This document shows, piece after piece, positions 8,048 through 17,681 of a stretch of 64,000 nt of DNA; position 1 is the first letter of the stretch, and every line of letters begins with the position of its first letter. The stretch is taken from contig NZ_SCML01000011.1 in assembly GCF_005503365.1 (NCBI RefSeq), forward strand, positions 1 through 64,000. The letters are read 5' to 3'. The DNA comes from Hydrogenophaga sp. 2FB (GTDB lineage Bacteria; Pseudomonadota; Gammaproteobacteria; Burkholderiales; Burkholderiaceae_C). A model generated the notes under the pieces. The model made no database searches and was not told the origin of the DNA. It worked only from the letters and a program-made list of their open reading frames with translations. A program made the translations under genes and the position numbers.

Positions 8048-8986
8048 ATGCCGCACTTCGAGCCCGTTATCCTGTTCTTCCTGCTGGGCGCGCTGGCCGG
8101 TTTTTTGCGTTCGGACCTGCGCATTCCCGGTGTCCTCTACGAGTCGTTGAGCATCTTCTTGCTGCTGGCCATCGGCCTGAAGGGCGGGGTGGAACTGGCG
8201 CGCTACCCGCTTGCCACCGTCGCGCTTCCCGCGCTGGTGGTGGTCGCCGTAGGGGCGCTGATCCCGCTGGTGGCTTACCCGGTGCTGCGCCGCTTCGGCC
8301 GTTTGCCGCGAGCCGATGCGGGGTCGATCGCCGGCCACTACGGATCGGTGAGCGTGGTCACTTTCGCGGTTGGAACAACCTACCTGGCTCGCCTCGGCCA
8401 TGAGGGCGAAGGTTACATGACGGTGATGCTCGTGCTGCTTGAGTTCCCGGCGCTGGTGATCGGCGTCCTGCTGGCACGGCGCGGCGAGCCCGGCACACCT
8501 TGGGGAAAGGTGCTTCATGAGGTGCTCGCTGGCAAGAGCATCGTGCTGCTGTTGGGAGGACTGGCCATCGGCTGGTTCGCAGGCCCCGGCGGCATCGAGC
8601 CACTGGATCGCCTGTTCTTCGACCTGTTCAAGGGCGTGCTCGCGTTTTTCCTTCTCGAAATGGGCCTGGTGGCGGCGAGCCGCTTCGGCGAACTGCGCCG
8701 CGCCGGGCCATTCCTGCTCGTCTTCGCTACCGTCATGCCGCTCTTCTCCGCCGGCCTGGGCCTGGCCACCGGCGCGTTGCTGGGTCTGTCCGTCGGTGGC
8801 GTGACGCTCTTGGCCACGCTGTACGCCAGTGCGTCCTACATCGCAGCGCCTGCGGCCATGCGGCTGGCAGTTCCACAAGCCAATCCGGCCCTGTCGATCG
8901 GCGCGGCGCTGGGCATCACTTTTCCGTTCAACCTGCTGGTCGGCATCCCGCTGTATCACCGGCTCGCGCAGCAAGTCGTACAGTGA
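8048..8986 (+). CDS. sbtA: SbtA-type sodium-dependent bicarbonate transporter family permease (312 aa)
   Basis: SbtA proteins (DUF897) are ten-helix membrane permeases; in cyanobacteria they import bicarbonate with Na+. The sequence shows the two inverted halves of the family, each with a hydrophobic repeat, the motif GLKGGVEL near residue 40, and GHYGSVSVVTFAVG near residue 100. Length is close to family norm (310-370). It is followed after seven bases by an SbtB-like PII protein, the usual partner, which supports the call. Substrate in a non-cyanobacterium is not certain. Its last 35 codons occur again, decayed, at 59901-60005. Confidence 0.85.
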   Translation: MPHFEPVILFFLLGALAGFLRSDLRIPGVLYESLSIFLLLAIGLKGGVELARYPLATVALPALVVVAVGALIPLVAYPVLRRFGRLPRADAGSIAGHYGSVSVVTFAVGTTYLARLGHEGEGYMTVMLVLLEFPALVIGVLLARRGEPGTPWGKVLHEVLAGKSIVLLLGGLAIGWFAGPGGIEPLDRLFFDLFKGVLAFFLLEMGLVAASRFGELRRAGPFLLVFATVMPLFSAGLGLATGALLGLSVGGVTLLATLYASASYIAAPAAMRLAVPQANPALSIGAALGITFPFNLLVGIPLYHRLAQQVVQ

Positions 8987-8993
8987 GTATGTA

Positions 8994-9305
8994 ATGCAAT
9001 TACCGGAAACAGGCATGATCAAACTGCTGACCGTCGTGTGCGAGGCCGCGCTTGAGACCACGCTTCTGCGCGACCTCGAGTCGCTGGATGCGCGAGGCTA
9101 CACGGTGACCGACGCGCGCGGCAAGGGCAGTCGGGGCCGGCGTGACGCCACCTGGGGCCCGCACGCCAACATCCGGATTGAGGTGCTGTGCAACGCGCAG
9201 ACCGCCAGCGCCATCTGCAAGGCGTTGCGCGAGCGTTACTACGACAACTACTCGATGGTCCTGTTCGTGGCTGATGTCGAGGTGCTGCGGCCGGAGAAAT
9301 TCTGA
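8994..9305 (+). CDS. sbtB: SbtB-like PII signalling protein (103 aa)
   Basis: SbtB is a trimeric PII-like protein that binds adenine nucleotides and gates SbtA. The 103 residues show the PII ferredoxin-like pattern: LLTVVCEAALETTLLRDLES, a T-loop region with GKGSRGRRDATWG, then IRIEVL and VADVEVLRPEKF. The cysteine-containing C-terminal R-loop seen in some cyanobacterial SbtB is absent. Start is ATG 8994; a second ATG at 9015 (MIKLLT) is a possible alternative. A near-identical but broken copy lies at 60013-60318. Confidence 0.85.
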   Translation: MQLPETGMIKLLTVVCEAALETTLLRDLESLDARGYTVTDARGKGSRGRRDATWGPHANIRIEVLCNAQTASAICKALRERYYDNYSMVLFVADVEVLRPEKF

Positions 9306-9312
9306 CCCAAAA

Positions 9313-9537
9313 ATGTCCCGAAAGCCCACTATGCCCATCGCCGGGAAGGCCCGACTGGCCGTCGCCGCGCTGCTCGAGCTGGCGCAGGAGCCGGGCCTTC
9401 AACCATTGCCCATGTTCAGTGCACGCTTGCGTGTGTCCGTGTCCTGCCTCGAACTCCTGTTGTCGCGGCTGCGGCGAGGCGGGTTGGTTCGCAGCACACG
9501 CGGCCCGGCGGCGTGCGCATGGCGTCTTCTGGTATGA
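9313..9537 (+). CDS. Short Rrf2-like winged-helix protein (74 aa), possibly truncated
   Basis: The reading from ATG 9313 resembles the DNA-binding half of Rrf2 regulators: ARLAVAALLELA, then RVSVSCLELLLSRLRRGG, then LVRSTRGPAACAW. Full Rrf2 proteins have about 140-160 residues with a cysteine cluster that may hold an Fe-S centre; here the protein stops right after the wing. A neighbouring frame continues with RGPGGVRM, closer to the family RGPGGGY wing, which points to a frameshift near 9500. It may be a minimal DNA-binding protein or a decayed gene. It starts eight bases after sbtB. Confidence 0.5.
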   Translation: MSRKPTMPIAGKARLAVAALLELAQEPGLQPLPMFSARLRVSVSCLELLLSRLRRGGLVRSTRGPAACAWRLLV

Positions 9538-9679
9538 ATTCGAGCAGTCGGCGGTGCGTTTCCTGTCGTCGGTTTCGTTGTGCGGCTTCTTCGATACCCA
9601 CCGACGTGGCGGACGGGCGGATGATGCTGCCGACTGAACGATCCCAAACCACCCAAACCACCTACAACGGAGAATCCCC

Positions 9680-10585
9680 ATGCGCATCCTCATGCCCGTC
9701 GACGCCAGCAGCTTCAGCAAGGCCGCCGTCGCTTTCGTCACCTCGCGCTCCACTCTCCTCGAGGAGCCGACCGACGTGGAACTGGTCAACATCCAGTACC
9801 ACGTCCCATTGCGCGTTTCCCGTGCCTTGAGCAAGGAGGTGGTGCGGAACTACTATGAGACGGAGGCGGCCCGGGCTTTAAAATCCGCTACAGCCGCGCT
9901 CAAGCGTGCAGGGGCGACAACGACGGCACGGTACGTCGTCGGCAACGTGGTCCATAAACTGGCGGCGATCGTCGCCAACGATCCGGCTGACCTGATCGTG
10001 ATGGGCTCTCACGGCGCCACCGGCCTGAAGCTGCTGCTGCTCGGCTCTGTTGCCAGCACTGTGGCCGTCTCAAGTACCAAGCCGCTGCTTATAGTGCGGG
10101 AGGGTGCCGTACCGCGCAAGGATTCGCTCAAGCTCGGCATCGCGCTCGATGGCAGCCCGTATGGGCTGGCGGCAGCGCGTTTCGTGGCCAGACACCGCAA
10201 GCTGTTCGGCCCGGCTCCCGCGATCTCGCTGATCCACATGGCCCCTGAACTGACGAAGATCGTTGTGCCGGGCTGGTTGGAGCGCGCGGTCGAGACCGGC
10301 ATCAAGCCGGAACAGATCGAGGCGATGCACAAGGCCGCCTTCGAAAGCGTGTTCGCGCCGGTGCGCGAAGTACTGGACGGCGCCGGACTGGCATCGAAGG
10401 AAGTCCGGCTCATCGGCCGTGTGCCCGGCGACGAGATCGCGGCGCACGCCACGAAGAGCCGGCTGGACCTGCTGGTCATGGGCTCGCTGGGGTTCGGCGC
10501 CAGCCGGCACACGGCCATGGGCTCCGTGGCCGCGCGAGTCGCCTCGCGCTGCCGCACGGCGCTGCTGCTGGTGCGCGAGAAGTAG
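9680..10585 (+). CDS. Tandem-domain universal stress protein (301 aa)
   Basis: Two UspA domains are joined. The first begins MRILMPVDASSFSKAAVAF and ends in the ATP-loop DLIVMGSHGATGLKLLLLGS. The second begins LKLGIALDGSPYGLAAARF and ends DLLVMGSLGFGASRHTAMGS. Both loops keep the glycine/serine spacing of ATP-binding Usp proteins. A good ribosome site (GGAG) precedes ATG 9680. A paralogue of identical length, roughly 70% identical by eye, is at 60355-61260, again just after sbtB-related DNA. This links Usp function to the SbtAB pair. Confidence 0.92.
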   Translation: MRILMPVDASSFSKAAVAFVTSRSTLLEEPTDVELVNIQYHVPLRVSRALSKEVVRNYYETEAARALKSATAALKRAGATTTARYVVGNVVHKLAAIVANDPADLIVMGSHGATGLKLLLLGSVASTVAVSSTKPLLIVREGAVPRKDSLKLGIALDGSPYGLAAARFVARHRKLFGPAPAISLIHMAPELTKIVVPGWLERAVETGIKPEQIEAMHKAAFESVFAPVREVLDGAGLASKEVRLIGRVPGDEIAAHATKSRLDLLVMGSLGFGASRHTAMGSVAARVASRCRTALLLVREK

Positions 10586-10592
10586 CGCGACA

Positions 10593-10615
10593 GGGCCGGG
10601 TGCAAAGCCCGGCCC
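10593..10615. terminator. Bidirectional hairpin between convergent genes
   Basis: An 8-base perfect stem (GGGCCGGG / CCCGGCCC) closes a 7-base loop, seven bases after the usp stop at 10585 and ten bases before the stop of the minus-strand gene at 10625. There is no U-tract on either side, so it is a stem-only candidate terminator serving both convergent genes. Confidence 0.6.
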
Positions 10616-10624
10616 GGAGCGCAC

Positions 10625-11182
10625 TCAGTTGGCGCGGTACGGCAGCGACGAGTGGTGCACGACGATGCGCAGCTTGCCGCTGTCGTCCTTAAGGAACTTC
10701 CAGGTCTTGTCCACGGTGGTGACCTTGCCGTCCTTGTCGGTGATCGACACGTTGCCCATCGAGGTGGCGACGTCGCCGGCGATGAAGATCGCCGCGTTGG
10801 TCACGTCCACCTTGCGCCAGCCCTTGAGGGCGAAGCCGGTATCCTTGGGGAAGCTGGCATCGCCGCCGACGAAGTAGGCCAGTGCGCCAGAACGCGTGGT
10901 GCGGAAAGTCTGCGGCGCCTCGGTCAGCGTCGGCTTGAACAGCACCGGGCCGAACTGGTAGCCGTAGGCTCCGTCGATCACCTGCTCGGCCAGCCGGCGC
11001 CCGGCGGCAGCTCCCTGGCGCTCGTGCGTGGTGCTGATCGCCACCAGGGCGTCACCCCAGGCGCGTTGCGCGGCCAGGACTTCGGTTTCGGTGATCGACT
11101 TGTTGACTACTGGGGCTTGCGCGGCGGCGGTGCCTAGTACAAGCATGAGGGTAGAGGTGAGGGCGGCGGAACGGAACTTCAT
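10625..11182 (-). CDS. Secreted SnoaL/NTF2-like protein (185 aa)
   Basis: The ATG at 11182 gives a clear signal peptide (MKFRSAALTSTLMLVLGTAA, cleavage after AQA near residue 22), so the protein is periplasmic. The mature part resembles NTF2-like/SnoaL proteins (DUF4440 type): WGDALVAIS, GAYGYQFGPVLFKPT, AIFIAGDVATSMGNV and a C-terminal strand WKFLKDDSGKLRIVVHHSS. Databases often label close relatives 'phosphoribosyl-AMP cyclohydrolase', which the sequence does not support. It is transcribed divergently from the histidine kinase at 11344, across about 160 bases, and may be its target. Confidence 0.7.
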   Translation of the reverse strand: MKFRSAALTSTLMLVLGTAAAQAPVVNKSITETEVLAAQRAWGDALVAISTTHERQGAAAGRRLAEQVIDGAYGYQFGPVLFKPTLTEAPQTFRTTRSGALAYFVGGDASFPKDTGFALKGWRKVDVTNAAIFIAGDVATSMGNVSITDKDGKVTTVDKTWKFLKDDSGKLRIVVHHSSLPYRAN

Positions 11183-11343
11183 GATGTGCACTCCGGTGCG
11201 TTGTGGTTGGAGAAGGTATTGCACCGCGGCGTGATGAACCCGACCTGAACTGCGGATGACGGAGGGCTGAACGGAACATGAACGCCGCATGAACGCTAGC
11301 GCAGCGCAACGCTGGAGGTCTGTTTCCTCGGCGACAATGACAC

Positions 11344-12969
11344 ATGTTCAGAACCAAGCTCACGTTGGCCCTGGCCGGGCTCGGGTTGGCCTCGGCCCTG
11401 CAAGGCGCGGTGGCCCTCTGGCGGCTCGGTGAGGCCGACCACCAGGTGCAGCGCGGGCGTGTGGCCAGCGATATCCACGTGGCCTTCGTCGAATTGTCGG
11501 TGGCCAAGCAGCGGCTGCGGTCCTGGGCCGCGCAGCGGGAGGCCAATGCGGGTGCCGACCCGGCCCAGCGCGAGCTGCTGCTGGCCGACATGCGCCAGAC
11601 GCTCGGCAGGCTCGATGGCCTGACGCGGCAGACGTCGGGATCGCCGGCAGCCGGCAGTGCTGCGGCGCAAGTGTCGCAGCGCGCCGACGTGCTGGCGCGC
11701 CTGCAGAAGGCCGTGGACGCGCTTGAGATCGCGAGCCGCGACATCCGGCCCTTGGAAGCGGACGCCGATGCGCGCCCCGCCTGGCAGGCGCTGTCCGATC
11801 GTTTCGACCGCCCGGATGGGGATGACCTTCGCACGCTCCTGAACGACAGCATGCAGCGCGAAGCCGCCGCGGTGGCGCGTGAACGCAAGGCGGCCGACGC
11901 TTCGCTCGCGCAGGCGCGCGGGCTGTGGGCAGGCGCCTCCGCAGCGCTCTGCCTGGCCGCGCTGTTGCTGGCCGGCTACTTCGGGCGTGCGCTGCGCGCC
12001 CCGCTCGCGGCATTGCGCGACGGCGTGAACGCGCTGCATCGGGGCGACCTGTCGCACCGCATCGCCATCGACAGCCGGGACGAATTCGGCGACGTGGCAC
12101 GCAGCATGAACGCGATGGCCTCCGAGCTGGCGCAGCACCGCGAGCGCGAGACGCAGGCCCGGCAGCGCCTGGAGCAGTTGGTGCAGGCCCGCACCACCGA
12201 GCTGAGCGCGGCGCTGGCGGCGCTGCAGCAGGTCGACCAGCGCCGGCGGCAGCTGTTCGCCGACGTCAGCCACGAACTGCGCACGCCGGCCACGGCGATC
12301 CGCGGCGAGGCCCAGGTGGCCTTGCGCGGCCGCGACAAGCCGATCGAGGAGTACAAGGACTCGTTGCGCCGCGTCGCCGACACCGCCGCACAGCTCGGCC
12401 AGGTGATCGACGACCTGTTGGTCGTCGCGCGGGAGGACATCGACGCGCTCGCCGTCCGGCGCGAGCCCATCGACCTGCGCGATCCCATCGCTGCCGCGCT
12501 GGAGCAGGCGCGTGGGCTGGCGGGTTCGCAGCAGGTGCGCGTGGAATCGGCGCCTCCGCCGGTGCATGCCATGCCCGTGCTGGGCGACGCGCCGCGCTTG
12601 CAGCAACTGCTTGCCGTGCTGCTGGACAACGCGGTGCGCTACTCGCGGCCCGGCGGCATGGTGCGGCTGCAGGTCGAGCCGCTGCAGCCGCAGGATCAGC
12701 CGCCGCAGTGGGACCTGCGGGTTGAGGACCGAGGCATCGGCATCGCTGCCGACGAGCTGCCGCAGGTGTTCGAACGCCACTTCCGGGGCGCGCAGGCGCG
12801 GCGCCACTTCGCGGGCGGCTGCGGCCTGGGCCTGTCCATCGCCACCTCCCTGGCCCGCGCGCACGGTGGCGAGATCACGCTCGAGAGCACGCCCGGCGGT
12901 GGTACCACGGCCCGCGTTCGGCTGCCGCAGTGGTTGGGGGACCCTTCGGCGAGCCCGATGACAGCATGA
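11344..12969 (+). CDS. Two-component sensor histidine kinase (541 aa)
   Basis: An inner-membrane kinase with an N-terminal helix (residues 5-25), a helical periplasmic domain to about 195, a second helix at about 196-218, HAMP to about 270, then a short coiled segment. The HisKA box is DVSHELRTPATAIRG with His310. The HATPase domain shows the N box (LLDNAVRYS, Asn near 429), G1 (EDRGIGIAADELPQVFERH) and G2 (GGCGLGLSIATSLARAHGG). All catalytic motifs are intact. The stop overlaps the start of the response regulator by four bases. The periplasmic domain is not recognised, so the stimulus is unknown. Confidence 0.93.
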   Translation: MFRTKLTLALAGLGLASALQGAVALWRLGEADHQVQRGRVASDIHVAFVELSVAKQRLRSWAAQREANAGADPAQRELLLADMRQTLGRLDGLTRQTSGSPAAGSAAAQVSQRADVLARLQKAVDALEIASRDIRPLEADADARPAWQALSDRFDRPDGDDLRTLLNDSMQREAAAVARERKAADASLAQARGLWAGASAALCLAALLLAGYFGRALRAPLAALRDGVNALHRGDLSHRIAIDSRDEFGDVARSMNAMASELAQHRERETQARQRLEQLVQARTTELSAALAALQQVDQRRRQLFADVSHELRTPATAIRGEAQVALRGRDKPIEEYKDSLRRVADTAAQLGQVIDDLLVVAREDIDALAVRREPIDLRDPIAAALEQARGLAGSQQVRVESAPPPVHAMPVLGDAPRLQQLLAVLLDNAVRYSRPGGMVRLQVEPLQPQDQPPQWDLRVEDRGIGIAADELPQVFERHFRGAQARRHFAGGCGLGLSIATSLARAHGGEITLESTPGGGTTARVRLPQWLGDPSASPMTA

Positions 12970-13676
12970 ACATCCTGGTGATCGAAGACGACGCACGCAT
13001 CGTCAGCTTCCTGCAGCGCGGCCTGCGCGCGGAGGGGCACGCCGTGCAGGTGGCGCGCGACGGTCCGGGCGGTCTGGCCCTGGCCCGCGACGCCGCGCGC
13101 GAGCTGCGTCAGGGTGGCCCCTCCTGCGTCGTGCTGCTGGACGTGATGCTGCCGGGCCTGGATGGCGTGGAGGTGTGCCGCACCTTGCGGGCGGAGAACA
13201 ACCCCTTGCCGATCCTGATGCTGACGGCGCTGGGCGAGGTCGACGAGCGCGTGGCCGGCCTGCGGGCGGGCGCCGACGACTACCTGCCCAAGCCTTTTGA
13301 CTTCGACGAGTTGCTAGCGCGCATCGACGCACTGGCGCGGCGCGCGCGTACGCCGCCCGGCGAGCGGCCCTCGCAGCTCGTCGTCGACGACCTCGTGTTC
13401 GACCGCGACTCGAAGAAGGTCAGCCGCGGCGGCAACGCCATCGGGCTGACGGCGCGCGAACTCGCGTTGCTGGAGCTGCTGATGTCGGCGCCCGGACGCC
13501 TGTTCAGCCGTGAGCGCATTCTGGCCGGCGCCTGGGGCGTGAACGAGGATCCGCTGACGAACGTCGTGGACGTCTACGTGCGACGCCTGCGCGCCAAGAT
13601 CGACCTCGGCGGCTGCAGGCCCCTGATCCACACGCAACGTGGGCTCGGCTATCGCCTGGAGGCATCCGCCGACTGA
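12966..13676 (+). CDS. OmpR/PhoB-family response regulator (236 aa)
   Basis: The ATG at 12966 overlaps the kinase stop (ATGA). The receiver domain (residues 1-120) has the acidic pocket EDD, phosphorylation site Asp59 in VVLLDVMLPG, a conserved Thr (MLTALGE) and Lys in DDYLPKPF. The C-terminal winged-helix DNA-binding domain runs from about 140 to 232 (LTARELALLELLMSAPGRLF, then VVDVYVRRLRAKID). It is the cognate partner of the kinase. Likely targets are the divergent SnoaL-like gene and itself, by analogy with such clusters. Confidence 0.95.
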   Translation: MNILVIEDDARIVSFLQRGLRAEGHAVQVARDGPGGLALARDAARELRQGGPSCVVLLDVMLPGLDGVEVCRTLRAENNPLPILMLTALGEVDERVAGLRAGADDYLPKPFDFDELLARIDALARRARTPPGERPSQLVVDDLVFDRDSKKVSRGGNAIGLTARELALLELLMSAPGRLFSRERILAGAWGVNEDPLTNVVDVYVRRLRAKIDLGGCRPLIHTQRGLGYRLEASAD

Positions 13677-13737
13677 TCGGCCCAGGGCGCTGCACGCGGC
13701 CCCGGCCGACCGAGCAGCGCGCGGTCTCGGGCACCGC

Positions 13738-14601
13738 TCACGGATTGCACTCGTCGCAACGCTGGGGATCGGCGAACAGGGCATCGGTGCGCTCGCGGGT
13801 CGCGCGATGGGCGCAGCTCACGCAACCGTGCACGTCGGCCCGGGTCTGACGGGTTGGAGCGCCGCAGTCGCGGCACGGCAGTCCGGCGATACGTTCGACG
13901 AGCCAGAACCCGGGGGCTCCGCAGGACGGGCAACGGGACAGAACTCTGGTGGCCAAGTCGCGCGCGGCGAGTTGGATCATGTCCATGCGTGTGGGATTGG
14001 CGTGCGCCCGCAGGTCGGTCTCCAGGAAGACCCGGCCGCCGGCCGCCTCGGATTGTGCCTAGGGGAAGGCCGCTTCCAGGTCCGCCCAGCCGGCGATCCC
14101 TTTGCGGTGGCGCGGGTCGTTCTCCCCCTCGGGACGCACAACAAGGTGGTGGGCGGGAAACCCGACTTGGCGGGCGAAGGCCTCGGCCGCAGCCCACTCG
14201 CCGGCCAGGAGGTGTGCATGGTTCGCCCGGCCTTGGGAGAAGCCGACGATCTCGATCCCTGACTCGTCATCCAGGAAGACGAGAAGCTCGACGTTCCATG
14301 GGATCACGCCGAGCATCGGGTCGGGGCCGAAGGAGCCCTCACTGGCGAGCCCGAGCGGCACTCCGGCCAGCTCTATCCCGATGCGGGCCTTCTTGCGAGC
14401 GGCATCGAGCTGGGTTCCGGCGCGGGGGATGCTGCGCGTGAACGTACCCAGCCGATCGGTATCGTAGCCACGGACCCGTTCCACGAGACAGCCGAGGGCC
14501 GGCTCGATCACCGGCGCGATCACCCGTTCCTTGCCGTGCTGCGTGAGCAGTGCGACGTGTCGGCCCGCATAGGGCGTGTCGGGTGGCGGGCCATCCGTCA
14601 T
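13738..14601 (-). pseudogene. DUF6671-type protein gene interrupted by an in-frame amber codon
   Basis: From ATG 14601 the reading gives a protein with YAGRHVALLTQHGKE, RGYDTDRLGTFTR, GSFGPDP and HHLVVRPEGEND, wording of the DUF6671 family. A TAG at 14059-14061 ends it after 180 residues. The same frame then continues without any other defect (SEAAGGRVFLETDLRAHANP, then a C-terminal zinc-ribbon part with CPSCGAPGFW, CRDCG, CVSC and CDEC) to 13738. The one nonsense codon is the only damage, so this is a very recent pseudogene, an assembly error, or stop-codon read-through. The gene starts eight bases after the orphan gene at 14609-15133. Confidence 0.75.
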
Positions 14602-14608
14602 CGCACGT

Positions 14609-15133
14609 TCACGCGTGGTCGATGGCGCGCGGTGGCAGGACACGGTCGCCGTCGACGGCGAAGCAAACCGCAGGGCGCACCAGACCGGGATAACGCGCCT
14701 CGAGAAGCCGCAGTTCGGCGCGTTCGCGACCCTCGCTTGCATCGCCATTGAACACGGGGACGAAGCGCGATGCAGACCCTGCGACGCCTCTCGCACCATC
14801 GCCAACACAGTCGCGCAATGCGGCCACCAAGTCGACGCGCGAGACGGTGCGTGCCGAGGCCTCCAGCCAGTACAGCATCCAAATGCCTTCGATCCCCGTT
14901 GCTTCCGTGATGCGAACGCTGCGCGATGCGCCGGCGGCATCTGGCAGAACCAAGGCGAGAGGCAGGTTCGCCGTTGCGGTTTCGTCGATCCAGATGCCCT
15001 GGATGACTTCCAGCGCTGCGGCAGGTGAGCGTCGGCGAAGCGTGGACAGGTAGGCCGCGGCTTCCCTGCCGGCGCGTTCCAGGTCCGCAAGCCGCCGGAC
15101 CAGCAAGAACGCGCAACAGGGCTCGTTTGACAT
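14609..15133 (-). CDS. Hypothetical protein of unknown family (174 aa)
   Basis: ATG 15133 is preceded by a strong ribosome site (AAAGGAG, six bases before the start), which fixes the start. The protein is soluble, without signal peptide or membrane helix, and begins MSNEPCCAFLLVRRLADLER. It has a mixed alpha/beta look (VIQGIWIDETATANLPLALV, then GIEGIWMLYWLEAS). I do not recognise it. It sits between the DUF4395 gene and the DUF6671 gene on the same strand, eight bases upstream of the latter, so the three probably form one transcript. Confidence 0.65.
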   Translation of the reverse strand: MSNEPCCAFLLVRRLADLERAGREAAAYLSTLRRRSPAAALEVIQGIWIDETATANLPLALVLPDAAGASRSVRITEATGIEGIWMLYWLEASARTVSRVDLVAALRDCVGDGARGVAGSASRFVPVFNGDASEGRERAELRLLEARYPGLVRPAVCFAVDGDRVLPPRAIDHA

Positions 15134-15210
15134 CGTTTGCTCCTTTCTGGGACGCTGGCGGGGCGCCGTGGCCGGGGCGTGCGGGAAGCGATGGCGCTGC
15201 CGACCCGAGC

Positions 15211-15639
15211 TCACGCTCCAGTCGGCGGGAACCTGCGATACCAGGCGCCGTAGACCCAGCAGACGGCGCAGAAGGAAAGTGCCCACTCTGCGGTCGCGAA
15301 CACGATCAACGCGAGGGCAGGCACGACCCAGAGGCCGCTGCCCGCGGCATAGAGGCCCAACGAGATCGAGCTGGCGAAGAACAGCATCTTGTTGGCGAAC
15401 ATCTTGGCGCCTGCATTTTCCTTCCGCCCGGACCACCCGACACGGGCGAGCGCGGCCTTCCACAGCAGGTGTGACGGGCAGCGGTGGTGTCCGATGAACC
15501 CGCGCACGGCGCCTTGCAGGATCAGGAGTCCCAGCAGCCACGGCGACACGAGCAGGGCCAGGACGCAGACGAGCGTGCTGACCAAGGCCTCGAGGCGAAT
15601 GACGTTGGACCAGACTTGGGGGATGTCAAAGCGAAGCAA
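15211..15639 (-). CDS. DUF4395-type integral membrane protein (142 aa)
   Basis: The protein starts MLRFDIPQVWSNVIRLEA and carries about three to four hydrophobic segments (residues 20-40, 85-105, 108-128). The opening and the RGFIGHHRCPSHLLW and FANKMLFFAS segments are typical of the DUF4395 family, often found with thioredoxin-like or rhodanese genes. Function is unknown; it lies in the inner membrane. It is transcribed divergently from ftsH, with about 185 bases in between, and heads a minus-strand group with the 174-residue orphan. Confidence 0.75.
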   Translation of the reverse strand: MLRFDIPQVWSNVIRLEALVSTLVCVLALLVSPWLLGLLILQGAVRGFIGHHRCPSHLLWKAALARVGWSGRKENAGAKMFANKMLFFASSISLGLYAAGSGLWVVPALALIVFATAEWALSFCAVCWVYGAWYRRFPPTGA

Positions 15640-15825
15640 GGTGACCTCTTGGCAGTACGTACCGGCGGGATTCTCCAGGCGTGCGCGTACAAGTAAAGTC
15701 GATTATTCCTGAGTGATCATCCGGAAAAATCGTTGCATTGAGGCAAACGGTCGGCCCCACGCAGCGCCGTCAACGCCTTGCCGGCTGGCACACTGGCGAG
15801 CGTTGCCATCCGACTTGGACCCGCC

Positions 15826-17643
<1,818 letters not shown>

Positions 17644-17681
17644 CCCGTGCACGCGGCAGCGTCGATCGTGATAGGCCCTTC

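Noticed and set aside
11296..12996. 566-codon minus-strand frame opposite the histidine kinase
   Set aside because: Antisense shadow; the plus strand carries complete HisKA and HATPase motifs.
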